A stretch of DNA of 64,000 nt, from positions 1-64,000 of the forward strand of contig NZ_OY781098.1 in NCBI RefSeq assembly GCF_963676325.1, written 5' to 3'. Below are positions 53,017 through 62,294 of the stretch, in pieces (the stretch's first letter is position 1; the number at the start of each line of letters is the position of its first letter). The stretch comes from an uncultured Bacteroides sp. Lineage in GTDB: Bacteria > Bacteroidota > Bacteroidia > Bacteroidales > Bacteroidaceae. Under the pieces are notes generated by a model. The model was not told where the DNA came from, searched no databases, and saw nothing but the letters and a program-made list of their open reading frames with translations. The translations under genes were made by a program, and so were the position numbers.

Positions 53017-54087
53017 ATGAATGAATTGCCGGAAAGAATACGAATAAAAGATATAGCACGCTTAGCCGATGTATCAGTTGGTACAGTGGATCGCGTGATT
53101 CATGGACGGAGTGGAGTATCTGAAAGTAGTAAAAAAAGGGTTGAAGAGATTTTAAAACAATTGGATTATCAACCTAATATGTATGCCAGTGCTCTTGCCT
53201 CGAATAAGAAATATCTGTTTATCTGTTTACTGCCACAACATCTGGAAGGTGAATACTGGACTGCTGTAGAAAAAGGATTAAATGATGCTGTAACTGCTTA
53301 CTCTGATTTTAATCTTTCCATGAAGTTGTATTATTATGATCCTTACGATTATACATCTTTTATATCTGCCGGAAAAGAAATAATTGCAGAAACTCCTGAT
53401 GGGGTGTTAATAGCTCCTACTGTTTTTGAGTTTACCCGTAAATTTACAGACCAGCTTTCAGGGCTCTCTATACCTTATATATTTATAGACTCAAATATTC
53501 CGGATTTACATCCTTTGGCCTTTTATGGTCAGAACTCTGAAAGGAGTGGTTATTTTGCTGCAAAGATGCTAATGTTGATGGCGGGAAAGACTGAAGAGAT
53601 TGCCATCTTCCGTCAGATTAAAGAAGGAATTATTGGATCAAATCAGCAGGAGAACAGGGAAAAAGGTTTCAGAACCTACATGAATGAACATTTCCCATCG
53701 TGTCATATTGCAGAATTAAACCTTCAGCCAAAGTCTCCTAATGAAGACGAGCAGTTACTTGATGCTTTCTTTGAAGAGCATCCTTCATTGACTTGCGGGA
53801 TAACCTTTAATTCGAAAGTTCATATTGTCGGTGAATATCTGGAAGAAAAGAATATTAAGAAATTAAATCTGATAGGATACGATTTACTGGAGCGGAATGT
53901 TACTTGCCTAAAGAACGGTTCAGTATCAATGCTGATTGCTCAGCAACCTGAAATACAAGGATATAATAGTATCAAGGCATTATGTGATCAGTTGATCTTT
54001 AAAAAAGAAGTTAACACCATTAACTATATGCCAATTGATTTGTTAACTGCTGAGACTGTGGACTTTTATCTTGATTTTCAAAAATAA
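53017..54087 (+). CDS. LacI-family transcriptional regulator of uronate genes
   Basis: A 356-residue regulator. The N-terminal HTH (IKDIARLADVSVGTVDRVIHGRSGVSESSKKRV in part, about 8-40) has the LacI recognition-helix pattern and a hinge helix (LDYQPNMYASALA). The rest (about 65-350) is a periplasmic-binding-protein-like sensor. It is divergent from kdgK-kdgA and followed 28 bp on by uxaA, so it likely controls both arms in response to an intermediate such as KDG or altronate. Two matching operator-like sites in the divergent region support this. Confidence 0.9.
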   Translation: MNELPERIRIKDIARLADVSVGTVDRVIHGRSGVSESSKKRVEEILKQLDYQPNMYASALASNKKYLFICLLPQHLEGEYWTAVEKGLNDAVTAYSDFNLSMKLYYYDPYDYTSFISAGKEIIAETPDGVLIAPTVFEFTRKFTDQLSGLSIPYIFIDSNIPDLHPLAFYGQNSERSGYFAAKMLMLMAGKTEEIAIFRQIKEGIIGSNQQENREKGFRTYMNEHFPSCHIAELNLQPKSPNEDEQLLDAFFEEHPSLTCGITFNSKVHIVGEYLEEKNIKKLNLIGYDLLERNVTCLKNGSVSMLIAQQPEIQGYNSIKALCDQLIFKKEVNTINYMPIDLLTAETVDFYLDFQK

Positions 54088-54115
54088 AATTATTATAATA
54101 GAATATAAAAGAAGA

Positions 54116-55606
54116 ATGGAAACAAAGTATTTAAAAATTAATCCTTCTGATAATGTAGCTGTTGCTATCTTTAATTTATCAGCTGGTGAAACCATTTCTG
54201 TTAGCGGAGTGGATATAAAGTTAAACGAAGACGTTCCTGCCGGACACAAGTTCGCATTGAAAGACTTTGCTGTTGATGCTCATATCGTGAAATACGGTTA
54301 TGCAATTGGTCATGCAATCTGTGAAATTAAACAAGGCGACTGGGTTAACGAAAAGAAAATCAAGACTAACTTATCTGGTTTACTTGAATATACATATAAT
54401 CCTGCACATGAAACTCTGGATATTGCAAAGAAAGACCTTACTTTCAAAGGTTACAGACGTAAGAATGGTGATGTAGGTGTTAGAAATGAAATCTGGATTA
54501 TCCCTACAGTAGGTTGTGTTAACGGTATTGTTAATCAATTAGCTGAAGAACTTCGCCGTGAAACTGCTGGCAAAGGTGTTGATGCAATTGTAGCATTCCC
54601 ACACAATTACGGTTGTTCTCAGTTAGGAGATGACCATGAGAATACTCGTAAAATACTTCGCGACATGGTTCTTCACCCAAATGCCGGAGCAGTATTTGTA
54701 GTTGGTCTGGGATGTGAAAACAACCAGCTTCCTGCTTTCCGTGAATTTATTGGTGAATTTGATACAGAACGTGTAGCTTTCATGGAAACTCAGAAAGTGG
54801 GCGACGAATTTGAAGAAGGAATGGTTATTCTTCGCGATCTTTATGCAAAAGCAAGTAAAGATGCACGTGTAGATGTTCCTCTTTCAGAACTTCGCGTGGG
54901 ATTGAAATGTGGTGGTTCAGATGGATTCTCCGGAATTACAGCTAACCCACTGCTTGGTATGTTCTCTGACTTCCTGATTGCTCAGGGCGGAACTTCTGTT
55001 CTTACTGAAGTACCTGAAATGTTTGGTGCCGAAACAATTCTTATGAACCGTTGCGAAAACAAAGATCTGTTTGAACAGACAGTTCATTTGATTAACGATT
55101 TCAAAGATTACTTTATCCGCAACGAACAACCAATTTATGAAAATCCATCTCCAGGAAATAAAGCCGGTGGTATTTCTACATTGGAAGAAAAATCATTGGG
55201 ATGTACTCAGAAATGTGGTAAGAGTGTAGTTAAGGGAGTTATGAAATATGGAGAACGCATTCAGACTAAAGGTCTGAACCTTTTAAGTGCTCCTGGAAAT
55301 GACCTGGTAGCTGCAACAACTCTTGCTTCATCTGGTTGCCACATGGTTCTTTTCACAACCGGACGTGGAACTCCATTTGGTACATTCGTTCCAACAATGA
55401 AGATCTCAACAAACTCTAACCTTGCTAAGAACAAACCGGGATGGATTGATTTCAATGCCGGAGTTATTCTTGAAAACGAGCCAATGGAGAAAACCTGCGA
55501 ACGTTTTACTGAATACATTATTAATGTAGCAAGTGGCGAATTAGTAAATAACGAGAAGAAAAACTATCGTGAAATTGCTATCTTCAAAACAGGAGTAACT
55601 CTTTAA
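54116..55606 (+). CDS. uxaA: Altronate dehydratase
   Basis: Dehydrates D-altronate to 2-keto-3-deoxygluconate in galacturonate breakdown, providing the substrate of kdgK. The 496-residue protein has an N-terminal SAF domain (about 1-95, KINPSDNVAVAIFNL; HDAL-type metal residues FAVDAHIVKYGYAIG), and the UxaA catalytic region (GYRRKNGDVGVRNEIWIIPTVGCVNG; FPHNYGCSQLGDDHENT; LKCGGSDGFSG; GCTQKCGK; ending ASGE). The ATG at 54116 is used because the upstream frame overlaps the regulator and lacks family residues. Other steps (uxaC, uxaB) are not in the window. Confidence 0.94.
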   Translation: METKYLKINPSDNVAVAIFNLSAGETISVSGVDIKLNEDVPAGHKFALKDFAVDAHIVKYGYAIGHAICEIKQGDWVNEKKIKTNLSGLLEYTYNPAHETLDIAKKDLTFKGYRRKNGDVGVRNEIWIIPTVGCVNGIVNQLAEELRRETAGKGVDAIVAFPHNYGCSQLGDDHENTRKILRDMVLHPNAGAVFVVGLGCENNQLPAFREFIGEFDTERVAFMETQKVGDEFEEGMVILRDLYAKASKDARVDVPLSELRVGLKCGGSDGFSGITANPLLGMFSDFLIAQGGTSVLTEVPEMFGAETILMNRCENKDLFEQTVHLINDFKDYFIRNEQPIYENPSPGNKAGGISTLEEKSLGCTQKCGKSVVKGVMKYGERIQTKGLNLLSAPGNDLVAATTLASSGCHMVLFTTGRGTPFGTFVPTMKISTNSNLAKNKPGWIDFNAGVILENEPMEKTCERFTEYIINVASGELVNNEKKNYREIAIFKTGVTL

Positions 55607-55754
55607 TAAATTATCATCCTGTGCGGTTATAATTATTTCTTAAAATTATTCGTTTTTGGTTTTCAGCCATTCGCCAATGATTTTCATTTATTGGCGAATA
55701 AACCAGAATCCATTCTAGAATAAATAGAAGAGAAATTCATATAGAATTATTATT

Positions 55755-55808
55755 AAAAGGAGCTAAAGAAGTATGGCAAAACATATTCTTCGGCTCCTTT
55801 TTCTTTGT
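55755..55808 (+). terminator. Terminator after uxaA
   Basis: Arms AAAAGGAGC-AAGAA and TTCTT-GGCTCCTTT followed by a T-rich run. A second hairpin without T-run (ATTCGCCAAT / ATTGGCGAAT, 55669-55699) lies before it. Confidence 0.75.
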
Positions 55809-55884
55809 TGCTATTGAAACATTCAGGGCTAAGTGTTTGTTATCAATAAATGGTACAACATGCCATTTAAACCAAATTAATGTG

Positions 55885-55892
55885 TATTTTTG
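55885..55892 (+). promoter_or_regulatory. Putative -7 box for first C10 protease
   Basis: TATTTTTG, 28 bp before the ATG at 55921; this excludes the longer frame from 55837. Confidence 0.55.
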
Positions 55893-55920
55893 TAACATAA
55901 CATTAATAAGCCCTGTCTTT

Positions 55921-57765
55921 ATGAGAAGAATTATGTTGCTCCTCATATCCTTATGCACGTTACTCCCATCGGGGTACTCAAAACCGCGTACCTATAGTAA
56001 GGCACTTGATGTTGCAAATGCTTTCTATAAAAAAGCACCTGGTTTCATAACTACACAATCGGTCACAACAAGCAATCTTAAGCTTGTATACAGTGCTTCT
56101 AAGGATAATATTCTCACCCGGTCAACAGAAAATGCATACTTTTACGTATTCAATGCCGGAAGCAATAATGGTTTTGTTATTATATCCGGTGATGACAGTG
56201 CTGCGGATATCTTAGGATATAGTTCAACCGGTAGCTTTTCTATGGACAGCATACCAGCTAATTTGCTTAACTGGCTGGAGAATTACAAGAAAGAGTTGCA
56301 GTTTCTGATGGATAATCCTGCGAGTTCCAACTCTAACCTTCTGTCTGCTACAAGCAATCTTACAATCAATAGCATTTCACCTTTGCTTGGAAATATTAAG
56401 TGGAATCAGGGCTTACCATACAACATTCTTTGTCCCAAATCTGGAACAAGATCAACATATACCGGATGTGTTGCAACAGCTATTGCTCAGATAATGATGT
56501 ATTATCAATATCCGGTGAAAGGATCAGGAACAAATACTTATACTCCCGAAACATTAAATACACCGCTCACCGTTGATTTCTCTGCAACAACTTACGATTG
56601 GGCTAATATGCTCAGCTCATATTACGGTTCTGAATCGGATATACAGAAAAATGCAGTGGCAACACTTATGTATCATTGCGGCGTTGCAGCAAACATGGAC
56701 TACGGTACCAGTTCGAGCGCTGCTTATGATGAAGATGCTGCTATAGGACTAATTAAATATTTTAATTATGATTCTAACTTGCGTACCATTTACAGAGACT
56801 ATTATTCAGCCGATGAATGGGTGGAGATATTAAGAAACGAATTAAACAGCGGCAGACCGGTGTTATATGGAGGAGCCAAAAACACAAACAGTGGCCATGC
56901 TTTTATTTGTGATGGTTACGATGCAAATAATCTGTATCATTTCAATTGGGGATGGAATGGATATTGTGACGGCTATTACGCACTTACATCCTTAAAGCCC
57001 AACAGTACAGGTACCGATGCCGGAAGTACAGAAGGCGGATATACAATAGCGCAGGATATGACAATTGGAATTCAAAAGCCAGCTTCAGACTCCAAGCCGT
57101 CTTATCAGCTCTTGTTAAATGATGTAACGGCTATGACTTTTACCATCGGTCAGGCTACAGCCGGTTCAACATTCAGCATAACCGTTCCATTTTTTAATGG
57201 AGGAATCACTCCGTTTAAAGGAAAAACCGCTATTGGTTTATATCAGGACTCCAACCTGATTGCCATTTTGGGTGAAACATCAGATATCAGTTTAGCTGGA
57301 TTCAATTATGGTATATTTGAAGATAAAACGATCAACTATTCAGATTTAAGTATCCCTGCAAATATAACAAATGGAACTTATCAGCTGTATAGCATTTATA
57401 AAGGTAACGATGAAACTTCCTGGCATAAAATGAGGGCGATGGTCAGTCAGGTTTCATTTTTCAATATTCAGGTAGTGGATGGGATTGTAACAATTAAAAA
57501 TGAATCAACCGGAATTAATAACATAATCAACAATCAGTTACAAGTCTACCCTACTCTTGTAAAAGATGTGATATACATAAAATCGGAAGAAATTATTAAG
57601 TCGATTCATGTTGTTGACCTTACCGGGAAAGAAGTCCTGCTTATGAATCCAGAAACCAGCGGAGAAATTACAGTTTCCTTAAACGAACTTAGTTCCGGAA
57701 TATATATTCTTCAATGCAAAACAGCTACAGACATTAGGATAAGTAAGTTTATAAAAGGAAAGTAG
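55921..57765 (+). CDS. C10-family cysteine protease (streptopain-like) with sorting domain
   Basis: A 614-residue secreted cysteine protease. Signal peptide (about 1-19), then a propeptide domain (about 20-135, TYSKALDVANAFYK; YFYVFNAGSNNGFVIISGDD in part), then the C10 catalytic domain with Cys183 (TGCVATAIAQ) and His326 (SGHAFICDGYD) plus the FNWGWNGYCDGYY stretch. A middle beta domain follows, then a type IX-like C-terminal sorting domain (about 535-614: YPTLVKDVIYI; DLTGKEVLLM; LSSGIYILQ; KFIKGK). C10 proteases include SpeB of Streptococcus and Bfp of Bacteroides. It is a tandem paralogue of the next gene. Confidence 0.93.
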   Translation: MRRIMLLLISLCTLLPSGYSKPRTYSKALDVANAFYKKAPGFITTQSVTTSNLKLVYSASKDNILTRSTENAYFYVFNAGSNNGFVIISGDDSAADILGYSSTGSFSMDSIPANLLNWLENYKKELQFLMDNPASSNSNLLSATSNLTINSISPLLGNIKWNQGLPYNILCPKSGTRSTYTGCVATAIAQIMMYYQYPVKGSGTNTYTPETLNTPLTVDFSATTYDWANMLSSYYGSESDIQKNAVATLMYHCGVAANMDYGTSSSAAYDEDAAIGLIKYFNYDSNLRTIYRDYYSADEWVEILRNELNSGRPVLYGGAKNTNSGHAFICDGYDANNLYHFNWGWNGYCDGYYALTSLKPNSTGTDAGSTEGGYTIAQDMTIGIQKPASDSKPSYQLLLNDVTAMTFTIGQATAGSTFSITVPFFNGGITPFKGKTAIGLYQDSNLIAILGETSDISLAGFNYGIFEDKTINYSDLSIPANITNGTYQLYSIYKGNDETSWHKMRAMVSQVSFFNIQVVDGIVTIKNESTGINNIINNQLQVYPTLVKDVIYIKSEEIIKSIHVVDLTGKEVLLMNPETSGEITVSLNELSSGIYILQCKTATDIRISKFIKGK

Positions 57766-57991
57766 AAAGATTATAATGCCTTCTTGATACGGACATCTTT
57801 CATTTACTTTATACTTTTATATTTGTCAGTTGTCGGCACATTTCCAACTTCTGTCGATATTTTAAAGAAAATGTTTGGAATATCTACAAAAATCACTATT
57901 TTTATCGCTTAAGCATTCAATTTTTATACAAAATGTGTGAAATACACAGTTTGTTCTTTCTCAAGCAATATAAATATTCACACAATATCAA

Positions 57992-60541
57992 ATGAAAAAA
58001 GTACTATTATTCATTACTTTCTTCCTTTTTCTTCTTACAAATGTTTTTGCATTGCCAAGAACAAGTAGTGAAGCATTTAGCGTTGCTAAGTTATTTCATC
58101 AGAAGAGTAATAGCTCAATCAAGCTGATGTCAACAGAGACTACAGCTTTGAAATTAGCTTATACCTGTACAGATGGCATTGCAACCCGCTCTACTACTGA
58201 AAAAGCATATTACTACGTATTTAATAGAGGGAATAATAGTGGCTTCGTAATAGTTTCCGGCGATGATAGAGCAAAAGAGGTTCTTGGATATTCAGATACC
58301 GGGAGCTTTAATATAAATTCTTTGCCATCTAACTTTGCTTCCTGGCTTGGCTTTTATCAGAATGAGATGAAAGCATTAATGGAACAGCCTGAGGAAACAA
58401 CGGCAACTTCAACTACTCAGCTGAGTTCATCTGCTAATGTTATTACCAGGCAGGCAAGTTATGCTGCATCAATCGCTCCACTTTTGGGAAATATCAAATG
58501 GGATCAGGAAGCTCCATACAACAATCTTTGTCCATTAATTAACGACACCACAAGATCAGTTACCGGATGCGTTGCTACTGCCATGGCGCAAGTCATGAGA
58601 TATTATAAATGGCCGGTAAAAGGAACAGGCTCACATACTTATACAACCAGCAGTCTAAGCAAATCTTTAACAGCTGATTTCTCTAATACTACTTATGATT
58701 GGGCTAACATGACCGAGACATATAGCAGTTCCAGTACTGATACTCAAAAAACAGCAGTGGCTACATTGATGTTTCATGCCGGAGTAGCTGTAGAGATGAA
58801 TTATGGTGAATCAAGTTCAGCTTCTTCAATTGATATGGCAAAAGCATTATTCACCTATTTTGGCTACGATTCTAATCTTCAATCTTATCAGAGAGATTAC
58901 TATTCAAGTTCGGAATGGATAGATATGATCAAAACAGAATTAAACGCCTCGCGACCAGTTTTATATGCTGGCCAAGCTTCTGATGGAGGACACCAGTTTG
59001 TTTGTGATGGATATGATAGTAATGGTTTATTTCACTTTAACTGGGGCTGGAGCGGAAGTTCTGATGGCTATTTTGAACTATCTGTGCTTAATCCTGGTTC
59101 ATTCGGCATCGGAGGAACAAGTGGCGGTTTCAATACAAGTCAGAATATTGTTATCGGGATACAGAAACCAAACAGTTCATCTACCGCTGCACCCTATCAG
59201 CTCTGCATATATAAGCCATTAACGACAGCGGCCAGTTCAATAAGCCGCACCAGTCTTTTTTCAATATCGATGACATTATATAATTATGGAGTAAACTCCT
59301 TCGGTGGCTCGCTTGGTATTGCATTGTATAATAATAGCGGATTCGTGAAACTGCTAAATAGTACAAATGTATCGTCACTCGGTAGTTATTATGGGTATAC
59401 AAACCCTAACTTTCCCAAGAACTTGACTATTCCAGCCGATGTTGCAGATGGAAATTATAAACTTTGCTGTGTATTTAAACCTTCCGGACAAACCGATTGG
59501 CAAATAATGAGAGGAAAGATTGGTATCCCAAACTATTTGAATATAGCTTTAACCAGTGCCAACATTAACATCAGCACTCCTGATGCATATCCAAAACTTA
59601 CCATCAATTCATTAACAGCTACAGGAAATCTCTATAATAATAAGGCAGGTAGATTTAGTTTAAGCATTACGAATACAGGAGCAGAATATAACTCTAATAT
59701 TGTTCTTAAATTAGTTGCAGTTGACAATTCTGCTACTAGTCAGACTGTATGTACCAATCCGGTTAATATTCCATCTGGAGAAACAAAAATCTTTGATTTC
59801 ACGGACGATATAACAGCTGCACCCGGCCAGTATTATTTAACTGCATATTATGATTCACAGAACGATCGTTCTAATTTATCATATACTTCGTTTGCCAATC
59901 CTTCAACAGTAACTGTTCTTGCCGAGCCTACAGAAACACCAGCTCTTACACTGACATCGAAAATATCTTTCCCATCTTCTTCAAGTGTTGGTAAAAGTAA
60001 TGCTGTGCTTACTGCACACATAAAAAACACGGGTGGATATTTTGATAATAACGTAATTGCTTTTGTATTCCCATTAACTCCCGGACTCTCGTTAACCTAT
60101 ATAGGATATCAAAAGATTTTATTGGATAAAAATGAAGAAAGAACAATAACCTTCTCAGGAAATATTAATTTAGATCCAAGTTCTTACCGTGTTGTTGTAT
60201 ATTACTGGGACACTGTTATAAATGATTGGAGCCGTTTTAATCCAACAACTTTCAGTTTAATTCCATTCACCCTTGTTAATGATGCTACAGGAATTGAAGA
60301 GACTACTTTAGGTAAGCTGACTCTTTACCCGAATCCGGCTACAGAAAAACTATTCCTACAATCGGAAGGATTAGTAAAATCAATACGTATCATGGATATT
60401 TCAGGGAAGCAGGTTCTGTTAATGAAACCTGAGACCAGCGGAGAAATTATGATTCCCGTTGCCGGACTAAGTGCCGGAACTTATATTCTTCAAAGTGAAA
60501 CTGAAACAGGAATCAAAGTAAGTAAATTCATAAAAAAATAA
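57992..60541 (+). CDS. C10-family cysteine protease, longer tandem paralogue
   Basis: An 849-residue relative of the preceding gene with the same plan: signal peptide (about 1-20, ending VFALP), propeptide with FNRGNNSGFVIVSGDDR in part, catalytic Cys193 (TGCVATAMAQ) and His334 (GGHQFVCDGYD), FNWGWSGSSDGYF, then two or more extra beta-sandwich (CARDB-like) repeats and a C-terminal sorting domain (LYPNPATEKLFLQ, DISGKQVLLM, LSAGTYILQ, KFIKK). The last 70 residues are very close to the first protease (VLLMxPETSGEI). It lies 226 bp downstream and is followed 4 bp on by a small lipoprotein gene. Confidence 0.93.
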   Translation: MKKVLLFITFFLFLLTNVFALPRTSSEAFSVAKLFHQKSNSSIKLMSTETTALKLAYTCTDGIATRSTTEKAYYYVFNRGNNSGFVIVSGDDRAKEVLGYSDTGSFNINSLPSNFASWLGFYQNEMKALMEQPEETTATSTTQLSSSANVITRQASYAASIAPLLGNIKWDQEAPYNNLCPLINDTTRSVTGCVATAMAQVMRYYKWPVKGTGSHTYTTSSLSKSLTADFSNTTYDWANMTETYSSSSTDTQKTAVATLMFHAGVAVEMNYGESSSASSIDMAKALFTYFGYDSNLQSYQRDYYSSSEWIDMIKTELNASRPVLYAGQASDGGHQFVCDGYDSNGLFHFNWGWSGSSDGYFELSVLNPGSFGIGGTSGGFNTSQNIVIGIQKPNSSSTAAPYQLCIYKPLTTAASSISRTSLFSISMTLYNYGVNSFGGSLGIALYNNSGFVKLLNSTNVSSLGSYYGYTNPNFPKNLTIPADVADGNYKLCCVFKPSGQTDWQIMRGKIGIPNYLNIALTSANINISTPDAYPKLTINSLTATGNLYNNKAGRFSLSITNTGAEYNSNIVLKLVAVDNSATSQTVCTNPVNIPSGETKIFDFTDDITAAPGQYYLTAYYDSQNDRSNLSYTSFANPSTVTVLAEPTETPALTLTSKISFPSSSSVGKSNAVLTAHIKNTGGYFDNNVIAFVFPLTPGLSLTYIGYQKILLDKNEERTITFSGNINLDPSSYRVVVYYWDTVINDWSRFNPTTFSLIPFTLVNDATGIEETTLGKLTLYPNPATEKLFLQSEGLVKSIRIMDISGKQVLLMKPETSGEIMIPVAGLSAGTYILQSETETGIKVSKFIKK

Positions 60542-60545
60542 ATAA

Positions 60546-61091
60546 ATGAATAAAGGTATTCTTACATTAGTTATATTAACGTTTACGTTGTTGTCTTGTC
60601 AATCGGGCAAGACAGCAACGAAGAATGAAGCTGATTCTACAATGAAAAGAAAGATCTCTTTTGTTCCTGGTCCGCAGACCATTGTTTATAAAACAATTAA
60701 AGATTATACAAATCTGGTTCCAGTCATTATGAATAATGAGGGCACCAGGATTATCTCCTATCCTGCCCCGACTGATGTGTTCTATAAAGGGATATTAGCA
60801 AAACCAACCGCACTGAAGAATGGCTATTTACTAGACAATCGCGGAATCAATGAGAATGTTGCTTTTCTGAATTATACATACGAGGAATACAGCCGCTTGC
60901 CCGAGGCTCCTTCTATGGAAGAAATGCTTTCAAGAATTGTAGAGAAGCATCCGCTCACCGAACTGATTAATTGTGGGCTTCGTTCTCAATATAAAGATGA
61001 AATTAAGGAACTGAACATGCTTATTGATGCAGGCTTTCCCGGTTGTAAGAGGACGAAAATAAAGTCGCTCAGCATTAATCTGGAGCAATAA
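60546..61091 (+). CDS. Small lipoprotein coupled to the C10 protease
   Basis: A 181-residue predicted lipoprotein: hydrophobic signal (GILTLVILTFTLLSC) with lipobox LLSC (Cys18). The mature part has a beta-type region (TIVYKTIKDYTNLVPVIM; IISYPAPTDVFYKG), YLLDNRGINENVAFLNYTYEEY and a short helical end with GLRSQYKDEIKELNMLI and a late Cys (PGCKRT). I do not recognise a named family. It starts 4 bp after the protease stop. C10 proteases in Bacteroides and Streptococcus are paired with specific inhibitors, so a protease-linked role is conceivable, but this protein does not look like the known Spi-type inhibitors. Confidence 0.7.
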   Translation: MNKGILTLVILTFTLLSCQSGKTATKNEADSTMKRKISFVPGPQTIVYKTIKDYTNLVPVIMNNEGTRIISYPAPTDVFYKGILAKPTALKNGYLLDNRGINENVAFLNYTYEEYSRLPEAPSMEEMLSRIVEKHPLTELINCGLRSQYKDEIKELNMLIDAGFPGCKRTKIKSLSINLEQ

Positions 61092-61123
61092 AATACTCAG
61101 GAAGAATCATTCTGAGAAGAAAG

Positions 61124-61186
61124 CTCTTATAATGCTTTATGCACCGGAATAACTAGTAGGCGCACAAAGTATTATAAGAGTTTTTC
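61124..61186 (+). terminator. Terminator of the C10 protease-lipoprotein unit
   Basis: Long arms CTCTTATAATGCTTT and AAAGTATTATAAGAG (one G-T pair) with loop, followed by TTTTTCT. The 61187-61610 stretch has no gene; see the hairpin and repeat entries. Confidence 0.8.
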
Positions 61187-61321
61187 TATTTAATCAAAAG
61201 ATAATCAAACCATTACATCTTCATTTTGTTTTAATCAGATTCTTCTGAAAAAACAGAAAAACAAAAGGTTATTTTGGAGGGGGTAACAAGGCTCTTTCCT
61301 CTGAAAGCCTTTGATAGCCGA

Positions 61322-61379
61322 GGTGACAAACTTTATACCGGGACATATAAAAGAGGTATTCCCGCAAATTTGTCACCAC
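61322..61379. other. Unexplained compound hairpin
   Basis: GGTGACAAA (61322-61330) pairs with TTTGTCACC (61371-61379), and an inner CGGGA / TCCCG pair lies between them. It is followed by an A-run. It could be a terminator for the minus strand or a structured element; no coding sense is seen. Confidence 0.55.
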
Positions 61380-61419
61380 CGCAAAAAAAAATATTATTTA
61401 TTCAACTTATACCTGTCTC

Positions 61420-61504
61420 TTCATTAGCGATAATCAGATCTTCACTTGGATCACTTCCAGCAATAGTTAATAATTGCCTACCCTTTCATTAGCGGTAATC
61501 AGAT
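61420..61504. repeat. Two 20-bp direct repeats 65 bp apart
   Basis: TTCATTAGCGATAATCAGAT at 61420-61439 and the same with one change (GG for GA) at 61485-61504. They are downstream of lipB, in a gap with no gene. Confidence 0.7.
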
Positions 61505-61610
61505 AGTTGAATTCTACGGCTTATTGTTTTAGTCAGCTATCCATTCCTGAGATGACGGATAAATTATCCAGATTCATTTGTGTATTATTACTTCTCTAAG
61601 TGATTCTCTA

Positions 61611-62282
61611 TTACTTCTTTCTGGTAAGGAGCTTTTCTATTTCATAATGAAGCAGAGATTTAGTTTGTTCCACATCAATCTTTTGGTTGAGTTCCTTCTC
61701 AATGGAAGTCACCCCTTTATCCACGAATCCGCAAGGATTGATAAAATGAAAATAATTCAGGTCGGTGTTGACATTGAATGCCAGTCCGTGCATGGTAACA
61801 TAATGACTGCTTCGAACTCCGATAGCACAGATCTTGCGGGCATGTTTGGTTTCTCCATCCAACCACACACCAGTAGCGCCGGCCAAGCGTCCGGCATTTA
61901 TTCCATAATGAGCGCAGACATTTATAACAGCTTCCTCTAGCAGATGGACATATTCTTTTAATCCCAGGGAATAATCCTCAAGATTAAGAATGGGATAGCA
62001 AACAATCTGTCCCGGACCATGATAGGTAATATCCCCGCCACGGTCTATATGATAGAGAGTGGCTCCTATTTTTTGGAGTTGCTGCTCTCCTAACAACATG
62101 TTCTGTTCCTTTCCACTCCGCCCAAGCGTATAAACATGTGGGTGTTCACAGGTAATCACATTGTTTGTATATCGCTCTCCGGCAAGTTTTGCACGGACAA
62201 TCTCATTGAAAAGTTCCGTTTGCTTTTGCCAGGCATCAGCATACGAAATCAATTGCCAATCTGTATATTCCAGTTCCATCAT
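61611..62282 (-). CDS. lipB: Lipoyl(octanoyl) transferase
   Basis: Transfers octanoyl from acyl carrier protein to lipoyl domains, the first step of lipoate cofactor synthesis. The 223-residue protein has the LipB RGGDITYHGPGQIVCYP signature, the catalytic Lys150 in ARKICAIGV and Cys184 in INPCGF. It has two adjacent ATGs at the start; the first is used. It is 12 bp downstream of the pectinesterase gene on the same strand, which may be fortuitous operon placement. No lipA is in the window. Confidence 0.95.
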   Translation of the reverse strand: MMELEYTDWQLISYADAWQKQTELFNEIVRAKLAGERYTNNVITCEHPHVYTLGRSGKEQNMLLGEQQLQKIGATLYHIDRGGDITYHGPGQIVCYPILNLEDYSLGLKEYVHLLEEAVINVCAHYGINAGRLAGATGVWLDGETKHARKICAIGVRSSHYVTMHGLAFNVNTDLNYFHFINPCGFVDKGVTSIEKELNQKIDVEQTKSLLHYEIEKLLTRKK

Positions 62283-62294
62283 ATATTTATCTTT

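Noticed and set aside
55837..55920. Upstream start of the first C10 protease
   Set aside because: The promoter box at 55885-55892 lies within it; the ATG at 55921 begins the signal peptide.
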